Source of the DNA: an uncultured Alistipes sp.
GTDB taxonomy: Bacteria > Bacteroidota > Bacteroidia > Bacteroidales > Rikenellaceae
Reading direction: 5' to 3'
Assembly: GCA_900552955.1 (NCBI GenBank)
Contig: USBO01000084.1
Coordinates: forward strand, 1-7,656
Length of the DNA: 7,656 bases
The notes under the pieces are model-generated. The model made no database searches and was not told where the DNA came from. It worked only from the letters and a program-made list of their open reading frames with translations. How positions within the stretch are numbered: position 1 is the stretch's first letter; every line of letters begins with the position of its first letter. Below, piece by piece: positions 7,343-7,656 of the stretch. The position numbers were made by a program, and so were the translations under genes.

Positions 7343-7530
7343 TCCGATTTGACGACGGTTCACGCCGTTTCGGACGCGCCCGAAACATTTCCGCCCGCTG
7401 ACGACGAGCCATTCTGTCGATCCTGCCGACCGTTGTCGGGAATCTTCGGAACGACTTTTTGCATCGGATCGTCCGCAAACATCATGCGTCCATCGCCGGC
7501 CGGCGCCCATCGTCCGCCCCGCGCGGGCCC

Positions 7531-7569
7531 GAAAAAAGCGATGCCGGAGAGCTTTCCCTCCGGCATCGC
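7531..7569 (-). terminator. Rho-independent terminator of glmS
   Basis: Read on the minus strand, GCGATGCCGGAG (7569-7558) pairs perfectly with CTCCGGCATCGC (7549-7538) around an 8-base loop, and is followed by six T residues (7537-7532). It lies 19 bases past the glmS stop. No T-run follows on the plus strand, so it should act in the glmS direction only. Confidence 0.9.
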
Positions 7570-7588
7570 ACCCGTTCGCTCCCGACCG

Positions 7589-7656
7589 TCACTCGACCGT
7601 CACGGACTTGGCCAGATTGCGCGGCATATCGACATCGCAGCCGCGGGCCAGTGCGA
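7589..7656 (-). CDS. glmS: Glutamine--fructose-6-phosphate aminotransferase (GlmS), C-terminal end only
   Basis: Only the last 21 codons and the TGA stop (7591-7589) are inside the window; the gene continues past the right edge. The tail DVDMPRNLAKSVTVE is the near-invariant C-terminus of GlmS: the DxPRNLAKSVTVE ending contributes the lysine and flexible tail that close over the sugar-phosphate active site and shape the ammonia channel. GlmS makes glucosamine-6-phosphate from fructose-6-phosphate and glutamine, the first step toward UDP-GlcNAc for peptidoglycan and lipid A. The segment ends exactly as intact family members do, so this end of the gene is whole. A strong terminator follows. Regulation cannot be judged because the 5' end is outside the window. 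Confidence 0.93.
   Translation of the reverse strand, partial: ALARGCDVDMPRNLAKSVTVE

Larger units (their letters stand above)
7019..7530. other. Long region without a convincing gene between glmS and the 104-residue protein gene
   Basis: About 510 bp carry no ORF with coding character. The part from 7140 to 7350 is richer in A+T than its surroundings. Local inverted repeats include GTTGCG/CGCAAC (7176-7181 with 7188-7193), GTTTCGG/CCGAAAC (7367-7373 with 7380-7386), CCGAC/GTCGG (7426-7430 with 7435-7439) and the 12-base palindrome CGCCGGCCGGCG (7494-7505). Two -7 promoter matches point away from each other (listed separately). The stretch probably holds a long 5' leader and possibly a small RNA. 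I see no tRNA, attachment site or known RNA family. Confidence 0.5.

Noticed and set aside
7174..7401. Plus-strand 75-codon frame, including a 33-residue part starting at 7300
   Set aside because: There is no upstream promoter at a suitable distance, the candidate plus-strand -7 element lies inside it, and the composition does not look coding. A small peptide cannot be fully excluded.
7019..7530. Possible tRNA, attachment site or mobile-element remnant in the long gap
   Set aside because: No cloverleaf, terminal inverted repeats, target-site duplications or transposase/integrase fragments were seen.
7360..7566. Minus-strand 68-codon frame
   Set aside because: Its start lies inside the glmS terminator stem, and the Gly/Ser/Pro-rich translation resembles no protein.

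Overview
The window looks like ordinary chromosomal sequence from a GC-rich Bacteroidota, most likely an Alistipes-like (Rikenellaceae) gut bacterium. The evidence is high G+C coding DNA, -7 promoter elements of the Bacteroidota form TAnnTTTG, start codons without clear Shine-Dalgarno sequences but often with A-rich leaders, and a Bacteroidota-style TamB. The genus is an inference.

Layout, left to right. (1) Positions 1-4150, minus strand: nearly all of a very long TamB-family (DUF490) envelope protein whose C-terminus runs off the left edge. (2) Positions 4151-4221: a 71-bp divergent gap in which two -7 promoter elements face each other, so the tamB and tsaD transcripts are predicted to overlap at their 5' ends. 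(3) Positions 4222-5247, plus strand: tsaD, the catalytic subunit of tRNA t6A synthesis. (4) Positions 5248-5400: a leader with a good promoter and two strong hairpins. (5) Positions 5401-6501, plus strand: an FMN-dependent nitronate monooxygenase/FabK-like protein with a cysteine-rich tail. (6) Positions 6502-6703: a structured convergent gap with a bidirectional terminator. (7) Positions 6704-7018, minus strand: a small uncharacterised protein of 104 residues. (8) Positions 7019-7530: about 510 bp without a convincing gene, holding two divergent -7 matches and some hairpins. (9) Positions 7531-7569 and 7589-7656, minus strand: the terminator and last 21 codons of glmS.

The genes do not form one pathway. 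They are housekeeping genes in separate or divergent units: outer-membrane biogenesis (tamB), tRNA modification (tsaD), a flavin oxidoreductase, an unknown small protein and amino-sugar synthesis (glmS). No mobile element, CRISPR array, tRNA, rRNA or defence system is visible. I did not find a convincing novel system. The points most worth checking are the interlocked tamB/tsaD promoters, the cysteine tail and structured leader of the flavin enzyme, and the long non-coding region beside glmS. A 1326-codon open frame antisense to tamB is a codon-use artefact, not a gene.
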